Below, piece after piece: positions 1 through 9,209 of a stretch of 64,000 nt of DNA (its first letter is position 1; each line of letters opens with the position of its first letter). The position numbers and the translations under genes were made by a program. This stretch comes from Paenibacillus sp. P25 (GTDB lineage Bacteria > Bacillota > Bacilli > Paenibacillales > NBRC-103111). The notes under the pieces are model-generated. The model was not told where the DNA came from. It worked only from the letters and a program-made list of their open reading frames with translations, and made no database searches. The DNA lies in NCBI GenBank assembly GCA_024704175.1, contig CP085629.1, positions 1,550,001 through 1,614,000 of the forward strand. The letters are read 5' to 3'.

Positions 1-1
1 G

Positions 2-788
2 AATTACCGGATCCTGCTGAGCGGGCGCATGGCGGGGAAGACGATTACGGAAACGGAAATCGAACGAGAGAAGTCGATCAATGTGGAGCCGGAGCATTTT
101 CGCAGGGCTCTGGTCGGTCAGGCCGTCCAAAGAATTGAAAGGCGCGCGAAGCATCTTTTGTTTCACTTATCGTCGTCCGATGTGCTGGTACTGCATTTAA
201 TGCTCGGCGGCATGATGTATTACGGGCGTTTGGAGGATAAGCCCGAGCGTTCGGTCCAAGTGCGGCTCGGCATGGGCGGGGACCATCTCTTTTTTATCGG
301 TCTGCGGCTCGGCTACCTGCATCTGCATCCGGCGGAGGAAATCCCTGCGCTTATGGCCAAGCTCGGCCCGGACCCTTTTGCTCCCGAATTAACGGAACCG
401 GTCTTTCGTAAATTGTTTCGGCAGAGGAACGGCACCTTAAAGGCTTGCCTGGTCGATCAAGGCGTCGTCTCCGGTATCGGCAACTGCTATTCGGATGAAA
501 TCTGCTTTCAGGCCGGTCTGCTTTGCCTACGCGCCGGTCCTCGGATTTAACCGAACAAGAAATGGCGGGATTGTACCGTTCGATGCGTGAGGTGCTCGAG
601 GAGGCCATCCGCTGGGGAGGCTACATGGAAATGCCGCTGTTCCCGGGCGATACGCTGACCGGCGGCTTCGACAGCCGGTGCAGGGTGTACGACCGCGAAG
701 GGGAACCCTGCGTCCGCGCGGGCATCCGATCGAACGAAGAGATACATCTTCCAAGAAGTCGTTCTGCTGCCCGGTTTGTCAGCATTGA
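2..788 (+). CDS. mutM: Fpg/MutM-like DNA glycosylase (5' partial, two frameshifts)
   Basis: This is a formamidopyrimidine-DNA glycosylase (Fpg/Nei family), which excises oxidised bases and nicks the strand at the abasic site. The frame is open from base 2, so the first residues, including the catalytic N-terminal Pro-Glu, lie upstream of the window. Visible family features are REKSIN near the start, HLMLGG, the helix-two-turn-helix motif GIGNCYSDEI, and a C-terminal zinc finger. The finger is only complete if two single-base shifts are allowed, one near 530 (where PTRRSSDL resumes the frame) and one near 718-722. After the second shift the text reads SFCCPVCQH and stops at 788, as expected for this family. 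Endonuclease IV follows 16 bases downstream, which makes a base-excision-repair pair. Whether it is Fpg or Nei cannot be settled without the N-terminus. Confidence 0.85.
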
Positions 789-804
789 GGAGGTGGACTG
801 CGAG

Positions 805-1653
805 ATGAAGGTAGGCTGTCATATCAGTACCCGCAAAGGCATGCTGGAAACGGCCCGGACAGCCCTCAGGCTGGGCGGCGGTTCGTTTCAGTATTTTCCG
901 AAAAATCCGCGCAGTTTGGCGCTTAAGCCCCGTATTCCTCCCGATGCAGCGGAGTGCGCCCATTTTTGCCGGGCTGAAGGCGTGGTATCTATTGCGCATT
1001 CCCCTTATCCGACGAATTTGGCAACCGAGGAAGGGCCGCTGCGGCAAGCGACCATTGGCTCCCTGCGCAACGATCTGGCCATCGCCGATGCCTGCGGATC
1101 GCTGGGAGTCGTCGTTCATTTCGGCAAATATAGAGGCAAAGACCCGTTACAAGGATACAAAAATATTATACAATGTTTAAATGACGTACTGGCAGGTTAT
1201 ACCGGCAAGGCGTTACTATTGATTGAGAATAAAGCCGGGGAAGGGTCGGCAATGGGAACGACGCTCGAAGAGCTCGTTCAGGTCCGGAGCCTGTGCGCGC
1301 GTCCGGATTTGATCGGCTTCTGCTTCGATACGTGCCATGCTTTCGCTTCCGGCTTATGGCCGGCCTCCCCCGGAGGCTGGAAGCAGCTGGAGGAAAAGGC
1401 CGCGAGGCTCGGTTACCTCGAGCATCTGAGAGCACTCCATCTCAACGATTCCATGTATCCGTGCGGATCGGGGAAGGACCGGCATGCGAACATCGGCAGG
1501 GGCGAGATCGGTCCGGAGCGCTTTCGCGAAATGCTGACCTCTCCTGGGATCGCCGGGAAGGCGGAGTCGCCGGCGGTGCTGGAAACCTCCATCCCGCGGG
1601 GCGATACGCATGCGGCGGAAATCGCTTTTGTAAAGGAGCTTGCTGCAAGATGA
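805..1653 (+). CDS. nfo: Endonuclease IV (AP endonuclease)
   Basis: Deoxyribonuclease IV, a zinc-dependent AP endonuclease that incises 5' of abasic sites in base-excision repair. The 282-residue product matches the family length and carries its metal-ligand blocks in order: HSPYPTNLA, VVHFGKY, a Glu in the IENKAGEG block, FDTCHAFASG, and HLNDS followed by KDRHANIGRGEIG. The ATG at 805 is preceded by GAGGAGGTG at 786-794, which supports this start. The stop overlaps the ATG of the next gene (ATGA at 1650-1653), so the two are translationally coupled. The reading frame is intact, unlike its neighbour. Confidence 0.95.
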   Translation: MKVGCHISTRKGMLETARTALRLGGGSFQYFPKNPRSLALKPRIPPDAAECAHFCRAEGVVSIAHSPYPTNLATEEGPLRQATIGSLRNDLAIADACGSLGVVVHFGKYRGKDPLQGYKNIIQCLNDVLAGYTGKALLLIENKAGEGSAMGTTLEELVQVRSLCARPDLIGFCFDTCHAFASGLWPASPGGWKQLEEKAARLGYLEHLRALHLNDSMYPCGSGKDRHANIGRGEIGPERFREMLTSPGIAGKAESPAVLETSIPRGDTHAAEIAFVKELAAR

Positions 1654-1991
1654 TCCATGTTTATCTGGACGATTACCGTCCCTGCCCGAAAGGGTTCGCG
1701 CTGGCGAGGAATGCGGAGGAATGCATACTGCTCCTTACGGAATGCGATGTGGATATCCTTTCGCTGGATTACGATTTGGGCTGGGGCCAGCCGAACGGCA
1801 TGCAGGTGGTCGGCCGGATTCTGGAAACGGGCCGGTTTCCCCGCCGTATCTATTTGCACACCTCCAGCGACGGGGGACGGATGAATATGTACCAGAGTTT
1901 ATACACGGCAAGACCGGAGGGCGTACAAGTGTTTAACGGACCGGTGCCGCCGGAATTGCTGCTCGAAATTGCCAAAACTGTTAAGGGATAG
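1650..1991 (+). CDS. Small receiver-like (cyclic-phosphate-processing receiver, cREC type) protein
   Basis: A 113-residue protein made of one receiver-like fold. It begins with a hydrophobic strand followed by LDDYRPCP, has SLDYDLG at the position of the phospho-acceptor Asp, and has YLHTSS where receivers carry the conserved Thr/Ser. The duplicated acidic LDD and LDYD strands resemble the cREC domains proposed to act in nucleotide or RNA cyclic-phosphate processing rather than in two-component signalling. No output domain is attached. It overlaps the nfo stop by four bases, so it is probably co-expressed with the repair genes. The family assignment rests on motif memory and the biochemical role is unknown. 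Confidence 0.65.
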   Translation: MIHVYLDDYRPCPKGFALARNAEECILLLTECDVDILSLDYDLGWGQPNGMQVVGRILETGRFPRRIYLHTSSDGGRMNMYQSLYTARPEGVQVFNGPVPPELLLEIAKTVKG

Positions 1992-2002
1992 GTTGTGATC
2001 AG

Positions 2003-2775
2003 GTGTCGTCTGTCGTACTGCTGGAAAATATCGATTTTATCCGGGAAGAGCGGAATATTTTATCGGGCGTGGACTTAAACATTCAAGAGGGAGAGCACTG
2101 GGTTGTCCTCGGCAAGAACGGATCGGGGAAAACGACGATTCTTGAGTCGCTCACCGGTTATCAATTTCCTAGCCGGGGAAAGTTCGGGTGCTCGGCAATA
2201 CATATGGAGAATGCGATGTCCGTGAAGTGCGCAAGCGGATCGGCTACATCAGCCAGTCGCTCTACGAGAAGCTGACGCCGGCCGATACGGTGTGGGAGGT
2301 TGTGGCTACGGGCGAGTTCGGCTTTCTTCGTTTTTACGAGGAGATTCCCGCAGGCGTTCAAGAAAGAGCGCTCCGGATGCTCGAGAGCTTCAAGCTGCGC
2401 CATCTTGCTTTTCAACCGCTCGTTACCCTGTCGCAAGGGGAACGCAAGAAAGTGATGCTGGCCCGATCCTTGATGACGAAGCCGTCGATACTGATCATGG
2501 ACGAGCCGTGCTCCGGTTTGGATCTGTATGAGCGCGAAAAGCTGCTCGAGCAGATCAACGAGCTGAGCGGCCAGCAAATGACCGTAATCTATGTAACGCA
2601 TCATATCGAGGAAATTATGCCGATGTTTACCCATCTCCTGCTGATCGACCAGGGGCGGATCATCGCCTCAGGGAAGAAAGAGGATGTCCTTACGGAAGAG
2701 AATTTGCATAAAGCGTATCAGGTACCGGTCAAGCTGGAATGGTTCGGCGACCGGCCGTGGATCAAGGTGCTGTAA
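2003..2775 (+). CDS. ABC transporter ATP-binding protein (one frameshift)
   Basis: A single-nucleotide-binding-domain ABC ATPase of about 257 residues. It shows Walker A GKNGSGKTT, Q-loop YISQS, signature LSQGERKKV, Walker B ILIMDEPCSGLD and the switch histidine in VTHHIEE. The GTG start at 2003 follows GGTTGTGATCAG, a weak ribosome binding site. The frame breaks near 2185-2195: the N-terminal part reads into an early stop at 2275, while the signature half continues in another frame to 2775. All motifs are retained across the break, so a sequencing indel is likely. No membrane permease is adjacent. The domain arrangement resembles stand-alone YlmA-like ATPases, but that is only a resemblance. 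Confidence 0.85.
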
Positions 2776-3806
2776 TGAGTCAGTCGATTTGGATCGGTAC
2801 GGCTAACCGGGGCTTTGCCCAGCAGGCGCAGGAAGAGATCAGGCGGCTGTTCGATACGCCCGTTCGTTTTGAATGGATCGCGGCGGGTGAGTTGTTCAAA
2901 TTTACAGTGGAGGAATGTCGGGAGCAGGTGGTACGGACCATTTCGGAGCAGGAGCCGATATTTTTACGTCATATGCAGCCGGTGGATGCGGAGGCGTCCT
3001 TCGGGAATGAGGGACTGGACAGCATCGCCGAATGGGTACAAAGACAGCTCAAGGAACAAGCGCCGGCGGCCGGGCGGCGGATTGCGGTGCAGGTGCGGAA
3101 GACGGAGGAAGGCGGTCCGGCTGTGTCCCCTTCGGAGCTGAAGCAGGCATTGGACGAGCGGCTGGAAAAAGAATGGCAAGCCGTACCTGTCGTGAAGGAT
3201 GCCGATGAAGTGCTGTCACTTCTTATTGCCGCTTCGCAAATCTATATGGGGCGTTCCCGTCCGGAGGAGAATTTAAGCGATTGGTCGGGCGGCGCCATCC
3301 GTTTCCGCAGAGAAGAAGGACAGATATCGCGCGCCAAGTTCAAGCTGTTGGAAGCGGAGCAGGCGTTCGGTCTTGACTTGTCCGCCTACCATGCTGCACT
3401 GGATATCGGAGCGGCTCCAGGCGGCTGGACCTCGCTGCTGCTGGAGAGAGGGCTTGAGGTTACGGCGGTCGATCCCGCCAAACTGGACGCCGGTCTGCTG
3501 CGCAACCCGCGCCTCCGATATTTGCAGAAGAATGCGGCTGATGTCGTCTTCGCTTCGGGCGAGTTCGATCTGCTGGTCTGCGATATGAGCTGGAGCCACC
3601 GCCAGATGGCGAAGCTTGTAAAAAGCCTGGTCTACGCGCTTCAGCCGGGCGGCACCGCCATCATTACGGTGAAGCTCATGCATAAGAAGGCGTTTCAAAC
3701 GATCCGGGAAGTAACGCAGGATCTGTCTCCGGAGCTGTCGCTGCAGAAGGCGAAGCAGCTTTTCCACAACCGTGAGGAGCTGACGCTGTTTTTGATGCGG
3801 ACTTAA
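2775..3806 (+). CDS. FtsJ/RlmM-like SAM-dependent RNA methyltransferase
   Basis: A 343-residue predicted ribose 2'-O-methyltransferase of the FtsJ/RlmE-RlmM fold. The N-terminal ~180 residues form an RNA-binding-like region. The catalytic domain opens with SRAKFKLLEAE, has the SAM loop ALDIGAAPGGWTS and the acidic VDP strand, then LLVCDMSW, TVKLMHKK and a late REELTLF. These positions fit the K-D-K-E catalytic tetrad of FtsJ enzymes. The start ATG overlaps the preceding stop (TAATG at 2773-2777), implying coupling to the ABC ATPase. The substrate is presumably rRNA, by analogy with RlmM, but this is not shown here. Confidence 0.82.
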   Translation: MSQSIWIGTANRGFAQQAQEEIRRLFDTPVRFEWIAAGELFKFTVEECREQVVRTISEQEPIFLRHMQPVDAEASFGNEGLDSIAEWVQRQLKEQAPAAGRRIAVQVRKTEEGGPAVSPSELKQALDERLEKEWQAVPVVKDADEVLSLLIAASQIYMGRSRPEENLSDWSGGAIRFRREEGQISRAKFKLLEAEQAFGLDLSAYHAALDIGAAPGGWTSLLLERGLEVTAVDPAKLDAGLLRNPRLRYLQKNAADVVFASGEFDLLVCDMSWSHRQMAKLVKSLVYALQPGGTAIITVKLMHKKAFQTIREVTQDLSPELSLQKAKQLFHNREELTLFLMRT

Positions 3807-3850
3807 GCCTTGGACATCAAGGTTGATCAAATCAGGGGAGCTGGCTTCGA

Positions 3851-4472
3851 TTGACTGACGCTTTATTTTGGGATGAAATCTTTTCGGGGCTGGATGCCTC
3901 CAAGGTGCGTTACGATCTGTGGCTGGAGCCGTTCGCGGAAGAGCTTGAGAAATCCGCGGGCATTCCCATGATCGACCTCGGCCGCGGTGCCGGCAACGAC
4001 ACACTATATTTGAGCGAGCGCGGATACGAAGTCATCGCCTGCGACCATTCAACGGCGACTCTGCAAAAGGTGAGCGAGCTTGTCCCGAAGGCGCGAACGC
4101 AGATCATCCGCATGCCGGACCCAGTCGCCGTTTCCCGATCGATCGGCACAGGTCGTCATCGCCGATCTGAGCCTGCATTATTTCGCTTGGGCGGATACGC
4201 TGAAGATTGCGGCGGATATCCGCCGCATCCTTCGTCCCGGAGGGGTGCTGATCTGCCGGTTGAACTCCGTGAAGGATGTGGAGTACGGCGCCGGCCAAGG
4301 CTTGGAGCTGGAACCGAATTATTACGAACTGGACGGGAAGCGGAAACGGTTTTTCGATCGCGACCAACTGGAACGTTTATTCAAAGGTTGGAAGGCTTCG
4401 GTGATGGAGGAACAAAGCATGAACCGGTACGACAAGCCGAAGGCCGTATGGGTGGCGACCGCACATTCTTAA
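3851..4472 (+). CDS. Class I SAM-dependent methyltransferase (one frameshift)
   Basis: A small methyltransferase (~207 residues) with the SAM-binding glycine loop in DLGRGAGNDTLYL, an acidic strand-2 end in VIACDHS, and IADLSLHYF followed by RRILRPGGVLICRLNS, typical of the Methyltransf_11/25 group. The likely start is TTG at 3851, after AGGGGAG. The frame breaks near 4110-4120: PD is followed in one frame by PVAVSRS and in the correct one by QSPFPDRSAQVV. One missing or extra base restores a full-length protein. The substrate cannot be inferred from sequence or neighbours. Confidence 0.8.
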
Positions 4473-4494
4473 TTCATTTCCCGGGGGGCACTGA

Positions 4495-5767
4495 ATGAAA
4501 GCAGGGATTCCGTATAAAATGAATACGGCCGGCTCATTCCGGAAGGAATGGGCCCGAGCCTGCCCAGAAGCACCGTCATGATCTGGCGAAGACTACTTGT
4601 TCCAATGACCCTCATGGCGACCATCCTGGGTCTGGCGGTTGTGATTCTATCCATCCGTCAGACGGGTGCGAATGCAAGGTCTCCGTCTACACCCATGCCG
4701 CCCCCGTTGAGGCGGGGATTTCGGTCTCGACGAATGATTTTGCTTTGCCTAAGGCGACCGTATCCAATCCTGATGAAACCTATCGCCCGGCTCCATCTTT
4801 TACGTGCGAAGGTACAGTGCCGAAGACAAAAGATCCTGCCCTGCGTCAAATCGCGGTCTCGGTGGCGACGCTTTGGAAGGAGCCTGGTCTTTCCCGCTCG
4901 AAGGATCGTCCGTCGCTGCAGAACCCTGCCGATCTTAGGGCGTGGCTGGCTCCGATGAACACTGCCGATAAGCTCTGGCTTGTCGGCAAGCTGGAAACGG
5001 AAGTGCTGCTGGGGACGCAGGTGAAGCTGCTGGAAGTACGGAATGATTGGGCGAAGGCGGCTGTGGCCGAGCAGGGTAAGCCCGGCTCGCCTGATGGTTA
5101 TACCGGCTGGTCGCCACGATCGCAGCTCTCGGACAGCCTGACCGATTATTCGGCATGCCCGGTCGCCATGGTGATCAAGCCGACAGCGATGCTGTATGAG
5201 TTAGCCCGGGATCAAGATCCGGCAATGGAAATAAGCTTCGGCACCCGCCTCCCCGTCGTGCTGGAAGAAGGCCCGCGCTGGGCTGTCGCTGTGCCGCAGG
5301 GAATCCGCTGGGTGGACCAAACGGATGTACTGCGGGAAGCCGGCGACCGGGCCGCCATGCAGCAGGAGTCCGCAGTTACCGGCCCCCAGCTTGTAGAGAC
5401 GGCACGTCAGTTTGTTGGACTTCCGTACCTATGGGCGGGGACTTCAGGATTCGGATTCGATTGTTCGGGATTCACGTATTCCTTGTATCGGTTCTACGGC
5501 ATCGCTATCCCAAGGGACGCCAAGGATCAGGAGGTCGCGGGCACCAAGGTGAAGCCGGAAGAGCTTCAGCCCGGCGACCTGTTGTTCTATGCGCATAATA
5601 AAGGCAAAGGCCAAGTACATCACGTGGCTATGTATATCGGCGAGGGACGAATGATCCATTCGCCCCAAACCGGGCGGACCGTTGAAATCATACCGGTATC
5701 TACGCCGGAATACAGCGCCGAATTTGCCGGTGCGCGGAGGTTCATTCCGTTGAAACCAAAGGCATGA
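4495..5767 (+). CDS. NlpC/P60 cell-wall hydrolase with SH3-like region (N-terminal frameshift)
   Basis: A secreted peptidoglycan endopeptidase of the C40 family. The C-terminal domain has the catalytic Cys in FGFDCSGFTY and His in VHHVAMYIG, plus a further MIHSPQTGR segment. Upstream is a bacterial-SH3-like region (around 4950-5340). A signal peptide or anchor (MTLMATILGLAVVIL) lies at 4605-4650 in a different frame. The frames join near 4670, where the mature part begins KVSVYTHAAPVEAG. The start is uncertain: ATG 4495 has the best ribosome binding site (CCGGGGGGCAC) but needs another shift near 4570, while ATG 4578 opens directly into the signal peptide. A strong promoter for the next operon follows the stop. 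Confidence 0.85.
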
Positions 5768-5790
5768 AGGGATGAAATGGAACGAAAGTA

Positions 5791-5818
5791 TTGATTTTCC
5801 TAACACTTATGCTATAAT
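5791..5818 (+). promoter_or_regulatory. Sigma-A-type promoter of the Tad locus leader
   Basis: TTGATT at 5791-5796 and TATAAT at 5813-5818 are separated by 16 bases. This is the best vegetative-type promoter between the NlpC/P60 gene and the pilus genes. The predicted start, near 5825, lies just before a large hairpin. Confidence 0.75.
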
Positions 5819-5847
5819 ACGAGTACATTATCATATGGCAAAGCGGA

Positions 5848-5897
5848 AGCACCGCTGATTGAAGAAAATCTTCTTCAACCAGTGCGTGCTTTTTTTG
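5848..5897 (+). terminator. Leader intrinsic terminator or attenuator upstream of the tad genes
   Basis: AGCAC-CGCTG (5848-5857) pairs with CAGTG-C-GTGCT (5880-5890), and TTGAAGAA (5859-5866) pairs with TTCTTCAA (5871-5878). Together they form an 18-pair hairpin with one bulge and one mismatch, followed directly by a run of seven T. It sits about 25 bases after the predicted transcription start and 110 bases before tadZ. It could therefore attenuate the pilus operon or end a small RNA of about 70 bases. Confidence 0.75.
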
Positions 5898-6004
5898 TTT
5901 GTCTGAAAGAGGTGTCGCAGCCGTTAGATATCAGGACCGATGCGTAACAAGAAGGAGGCGGGGCCGCACGTTCTTTATTACGAATACAAAGGAGGCAGTG
6001 CCTT

Positions 6005-7127
6005 ATGGCAAAAATGAATTTGGTGCTGCTCGACGAGGATCCTTATTTCGGAGAGATGGTTTCCGCTTATATCCGCACTTCGGAATATGCGGAGCTTTAT
6101 GGGATCCGGGTCTTCACCACGGCCGAGCAGGGCAGGCTTTTTGTCGAGCAGAATACGGAGCCTTTGATCCTCATGGTGCATGAATCGCTGATGCCGCTCA
6201 CGGATGCGGTATACGGGTTAAGGCCGGGCTGTACGGTGATCATCAGCGATCAGGCGGTGTCCGGCGGCGTGTTGGAATATCCCGTCCTATGCAAGTTTCA
6301 GCCGCTGGACCGGTCGCTCTCGAGCATTACGGCGCATTACAACGAGTACTGCGCAAGCCGGCCGATCACAGGCCGGAAAGGTACGACGATTACCGCGGTC
6401 TACTCCGCCGCCGGCGGTACGGGCAAGACGGTGACGGCAGTGCACCTGGCCCGCCAGCTGGCAGTGCAGGGCAAGCGGGTGCTGTGCGTTTGCATGGAGC
6501 TGTTTCCTTCTCGAGGGTGGTATGAGGCAGACGGGAACGGGGAAGGAGAAGCTTTTTCCCAACTGCTGTATTATGCCAAGACGAACCCGAAATGGATTCC
6601 TTCGAAGCTCGAAGCGAACCGGAAGAAGCATCCGTTGTGGAAGTTCGATTTCATCCCTCCGTCGCCGAACGGCGCTGAGCCGCTTGAGATCGGAGGGGAA
6701 GAGATCACCCGACTTCTTACGGGATTAACGGAGACGGGGAATACGACCGCGTCATTCTGGATCTGGACTCGGCCTTGCTCCCTTTTCAAAAGAAGTTTTT
6801 GCTGCGAGCGGGGAGTCGCTGTGGCTCTTCACGGACGATTCGGTGCATCTGGGCAAAACCCGGGAAAAGACCGGGTGTCTGCTTGAAAACGGATGGCTGG
6901 AACCGGCTGATCTGCGCGGCAGAGTGAAATACGTCCATAACAAATGGGTGGGGAGCCCTGTCAACGATTTTGCGGCCTACGGGATTTATTCCGACTACAG
7001 GCTTCCGTATATTCCGGATTGGAAAGCGGTAGCCGGCACCGGCACGATGTTTTCCACCGAGTTTGCGGAGCGTGCCGTGCGTTTGTTAACGGATGAAGCG
7101 GAGGTGCCGGCCGGTGCGGTCCGATGA
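6005..7127 (+). CDS. tadZ: TadZ/CpaE-like pilus-localisation ATPase (frameshifts)
   Basis: A MinD/ParA-superfamily ATPase of the Tad pilus, expected to place the secretion machine in the cell. Residues 1-120 form an atypical receiver-like domain (MNLVLLDEDPYF). A deviant Walker A, SAAGGTGKTVTAVHLA, lies near residue 140, and YDRVILDLDSALL gives the Walker-B-like strand. The ATG at 6005 follows AAAGGAGGC. Two shifts, near 6738 and in a T run near 6795, are needed to join the N-terminal half to the C-terminal half, which ends at 7127. The gene overlaps the GTG start of tadA by 14 bases. Confidence 0.8.
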
Positions 7128-8335
7128 GGTGAAGCAGCGTTTGAAGCAAAGCATCCAGGAGAGCCTCGACCTCGGGATGACCTTGTCCGACGAGCAGCTC
7201 ATGGAACGGATCGAGCAGGAGGTATTTGCTTACTCGCGGAGCTCCTATTTGACGGCCGGGCAGAAGCAGAAGCTTTGCCAGGAGCTGTTTCACTCCTTCC
7301 GGGGACTGGATGTGCTTCAACCGCTTGTCGATGACAAGAGCATTACGGAAATTATGATCAATGCCCACGATCAGATCTTTATCGAGCAGAACGGGCGGCT
7401 GATGCAGACCGATATCCGGTTTGAAAGCCGGGAGAAACTGGAGGACACGATCCAGACGATTGTAGCCCGGGTTAACCGGATCGTGAATGAATCGAGCCCG
7501 ATCGTGGATGCGAGGCTGGCCGACGGCTCCCGTGTCAATATCGTGCTGCCGCCGATCGCTTTGCGTGGTCCCGCGATGACGATCCGTAAGTTCCCGGAGA
7601 ACCCTATGACCTTGGACGATTTAACCGGCCGGAATGCGTTAACGAAGGAAGCGGCGGATTTTTTGATTCGGATGATCCGTGGGAAATACAATCTGTTCAT
7701 CGGCGGGGAACGGGGTCGGGGAAAACCACGTTCCTGAATGCGCTGGCCCAATATATCCCGGCGGATGAGCGGATTATTACGATCGAAGATTCGGCCGAGC
7801 TGCAAATCCGGGGAATCCCGAATATCGTCGGACTGGAGACGCGGAATGCCAATACGGAAGGGCGCGGCGAGCTGACGATCCGCGATTTGATCCGCTCCTC
7901 CCTTCGGATGCGGCCGAACCGCATCATTGTCGGGGAGGTCCGTGGTGCGGAGGCGCTCGACATGCTGCAGGCAATGAATACCGGGCATGACGGCGGCTTA
8001 AGCACGGGCCACGCCAACTCCACGCGGGATATGCTGAGCCGTCTCGAGACGATGGTACTGAGCGGAGCTCCGCTTCCCGTTGAGGTGATTCGGCAGCAGA
8101 TCGCATCGGCTCTGGACATTATGGTCCATCTGCAGCGGTCCGCGGGACCGGTCGCGAAGAGTGACGGAGATCAGTGAAGTGCTGCGGGTGGAGAACGGGG
8201 GAGGTGAAGCTGAACCCGCTCTTCCGGTTCCGTGAAACAGGCGAATCGCCGGACGGCAAAGTGCTCGGAAGCCTGGAGCCTACAGGGAATGAACTGCAGC
8301 AGGATTGGAAGCTGAAAATGGCCGGATTGGCCTAA
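7114..8335 (+). CDS. tadA: TadA/CpaF-type secretion ATPase (three frameshifts)
   Basis: The hexameric motor ATPase that powers Tad pilus assembly (type II/IV secretion ATPase family). It has the N-terminal [12 protein letters not shown] block, [17 protein letters not shown], a Walker A ([11 protein letters not shown], seen after shifting frame near 7710), an Asp box [11 protein letters not shown], Walker [15 protein letters not shown] and the His box [14 protein letters not shown]. The GTG at 7114 has GGAGGT at 7100-7105. Further shifts near 8140 and 8195 are required to reach the conserved end [13 protein letters not shown] and the stop at 8333-8335. The motifs are otherwise perfect, so the protein is probably functional in the organism. 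Confidence 0.88.
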
Positions 8336-8350
8336 AAGGGAGGAGATGCC

Positions 8351-9197
8351 TTGCTCAAATGGCAGGCTGGTTCCGGAGGAATCGGGCGGTTCCAAAGAAA
8401 CAAGTGGATTTCGGAATGGGCCGGAATTTATAGACCCTCGAAGAAAACATCCGCTCTTCCGGATTATAACGAGTATCACATGAAGTCCTCGGAGATCGCC
8501 GTTTCCGTTGTTTGCGGGGCTGTGGTCATGGGTGGGGTCGCCTTTGTCTTTTTTAAAAGCATTCCGGCGATGCTGGTCCTCGCTTTATTCGGCTTGTACG
8601 CGCCTGTCCTGAGCCGGCGTCAGCGGATTGTGAAACGGAAGGCGCAGCTTAAGCTGCAGTTTAAGCAGATGCTGGCCGCTCTTTCCTCATCGCTCAGCGC
8701 GGGCAAATCGGTGGAATCGGCCTTCCAGGACGCGCCGCTGGATGTCAGGCTCGCTTTATCCGAGTCCCGAGGCTATGATTGTCAAAGAACTGGAAATTAT
8801 CGTCAGACGCCTTGAAAACGGCGAAACGGCGGAGTCCGCACTGTTTCTGTTCAGCCGGAGAACGCATATAGAAGAAATTATTCAGTTCGCCGACGTGTTC
8901 GTCACGTGCAAAAGGACGGGAGGCAATCTCGTGCAGGTCATCCGCCGGACGGCCGGTATCATTCAGGACAAGCTGGACATTGAGCAGGACATCCAAGTGG
9001 GCATTGCGCAGAAAAAATTCGAGTCCAACGTGCTTGCCTTCGCTCCGGTTGTCGTGGTAGCCGTCCTCACCTTCAGCTCGGCCGATTATATGGAGCCATT
9101 GTACCGCGGAGGCGGCCGGCTCATCATGGGCGGCGCGCTGATCGTCCTGCTCGCCTGCTTCGCGCTTACGCGCAAAATCATGAACATTAAAATTTGA
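8351..9197 (+). CDS. tadB: TadB-like inner-membrane platform protein (one frameshift)
   Basis: A type II secretion F-domain protein that forms half of the membrane platform of the Tad system. It has N-terminal membrane helices (around IAVSVVCGAVVMGG and AMLVLALFGLYAPVL), a cytoplasmic helical bundle with FKQMLAALSSSLSAGKSVESAF, and two C-terminal helices (VLAFAPVVVVAVLTF, IMGGALIVLLACFAL). TTG 8351 follows GGGAGGAGATGCC. A shift near 8755 separates the two halves: the first frame ends at 8815, and the second carries the F-domain core EIIVRRLENGETAESAL. It sits between tadA and tadC with short gaps. Confidence 0.83.
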
Positions 9198-9209
9198 GGA
9201 AAAAACGTC

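Noticed and set aside
5912..5947. An 11-codon leader ORF (GTG start) between the Tad terminator and tadZ
   Set aside because: Too short to judge, with no conserved regulatory codon run (no clustered Trp, His or Leu) to suggest attenuation by translation.
5940..6017. A 25-codon ORF overlapping the tadZ start
   Set aside because: It crosses the strong tadZ ribosome binding site and has no recognisable motif. A chance frame is likelier.
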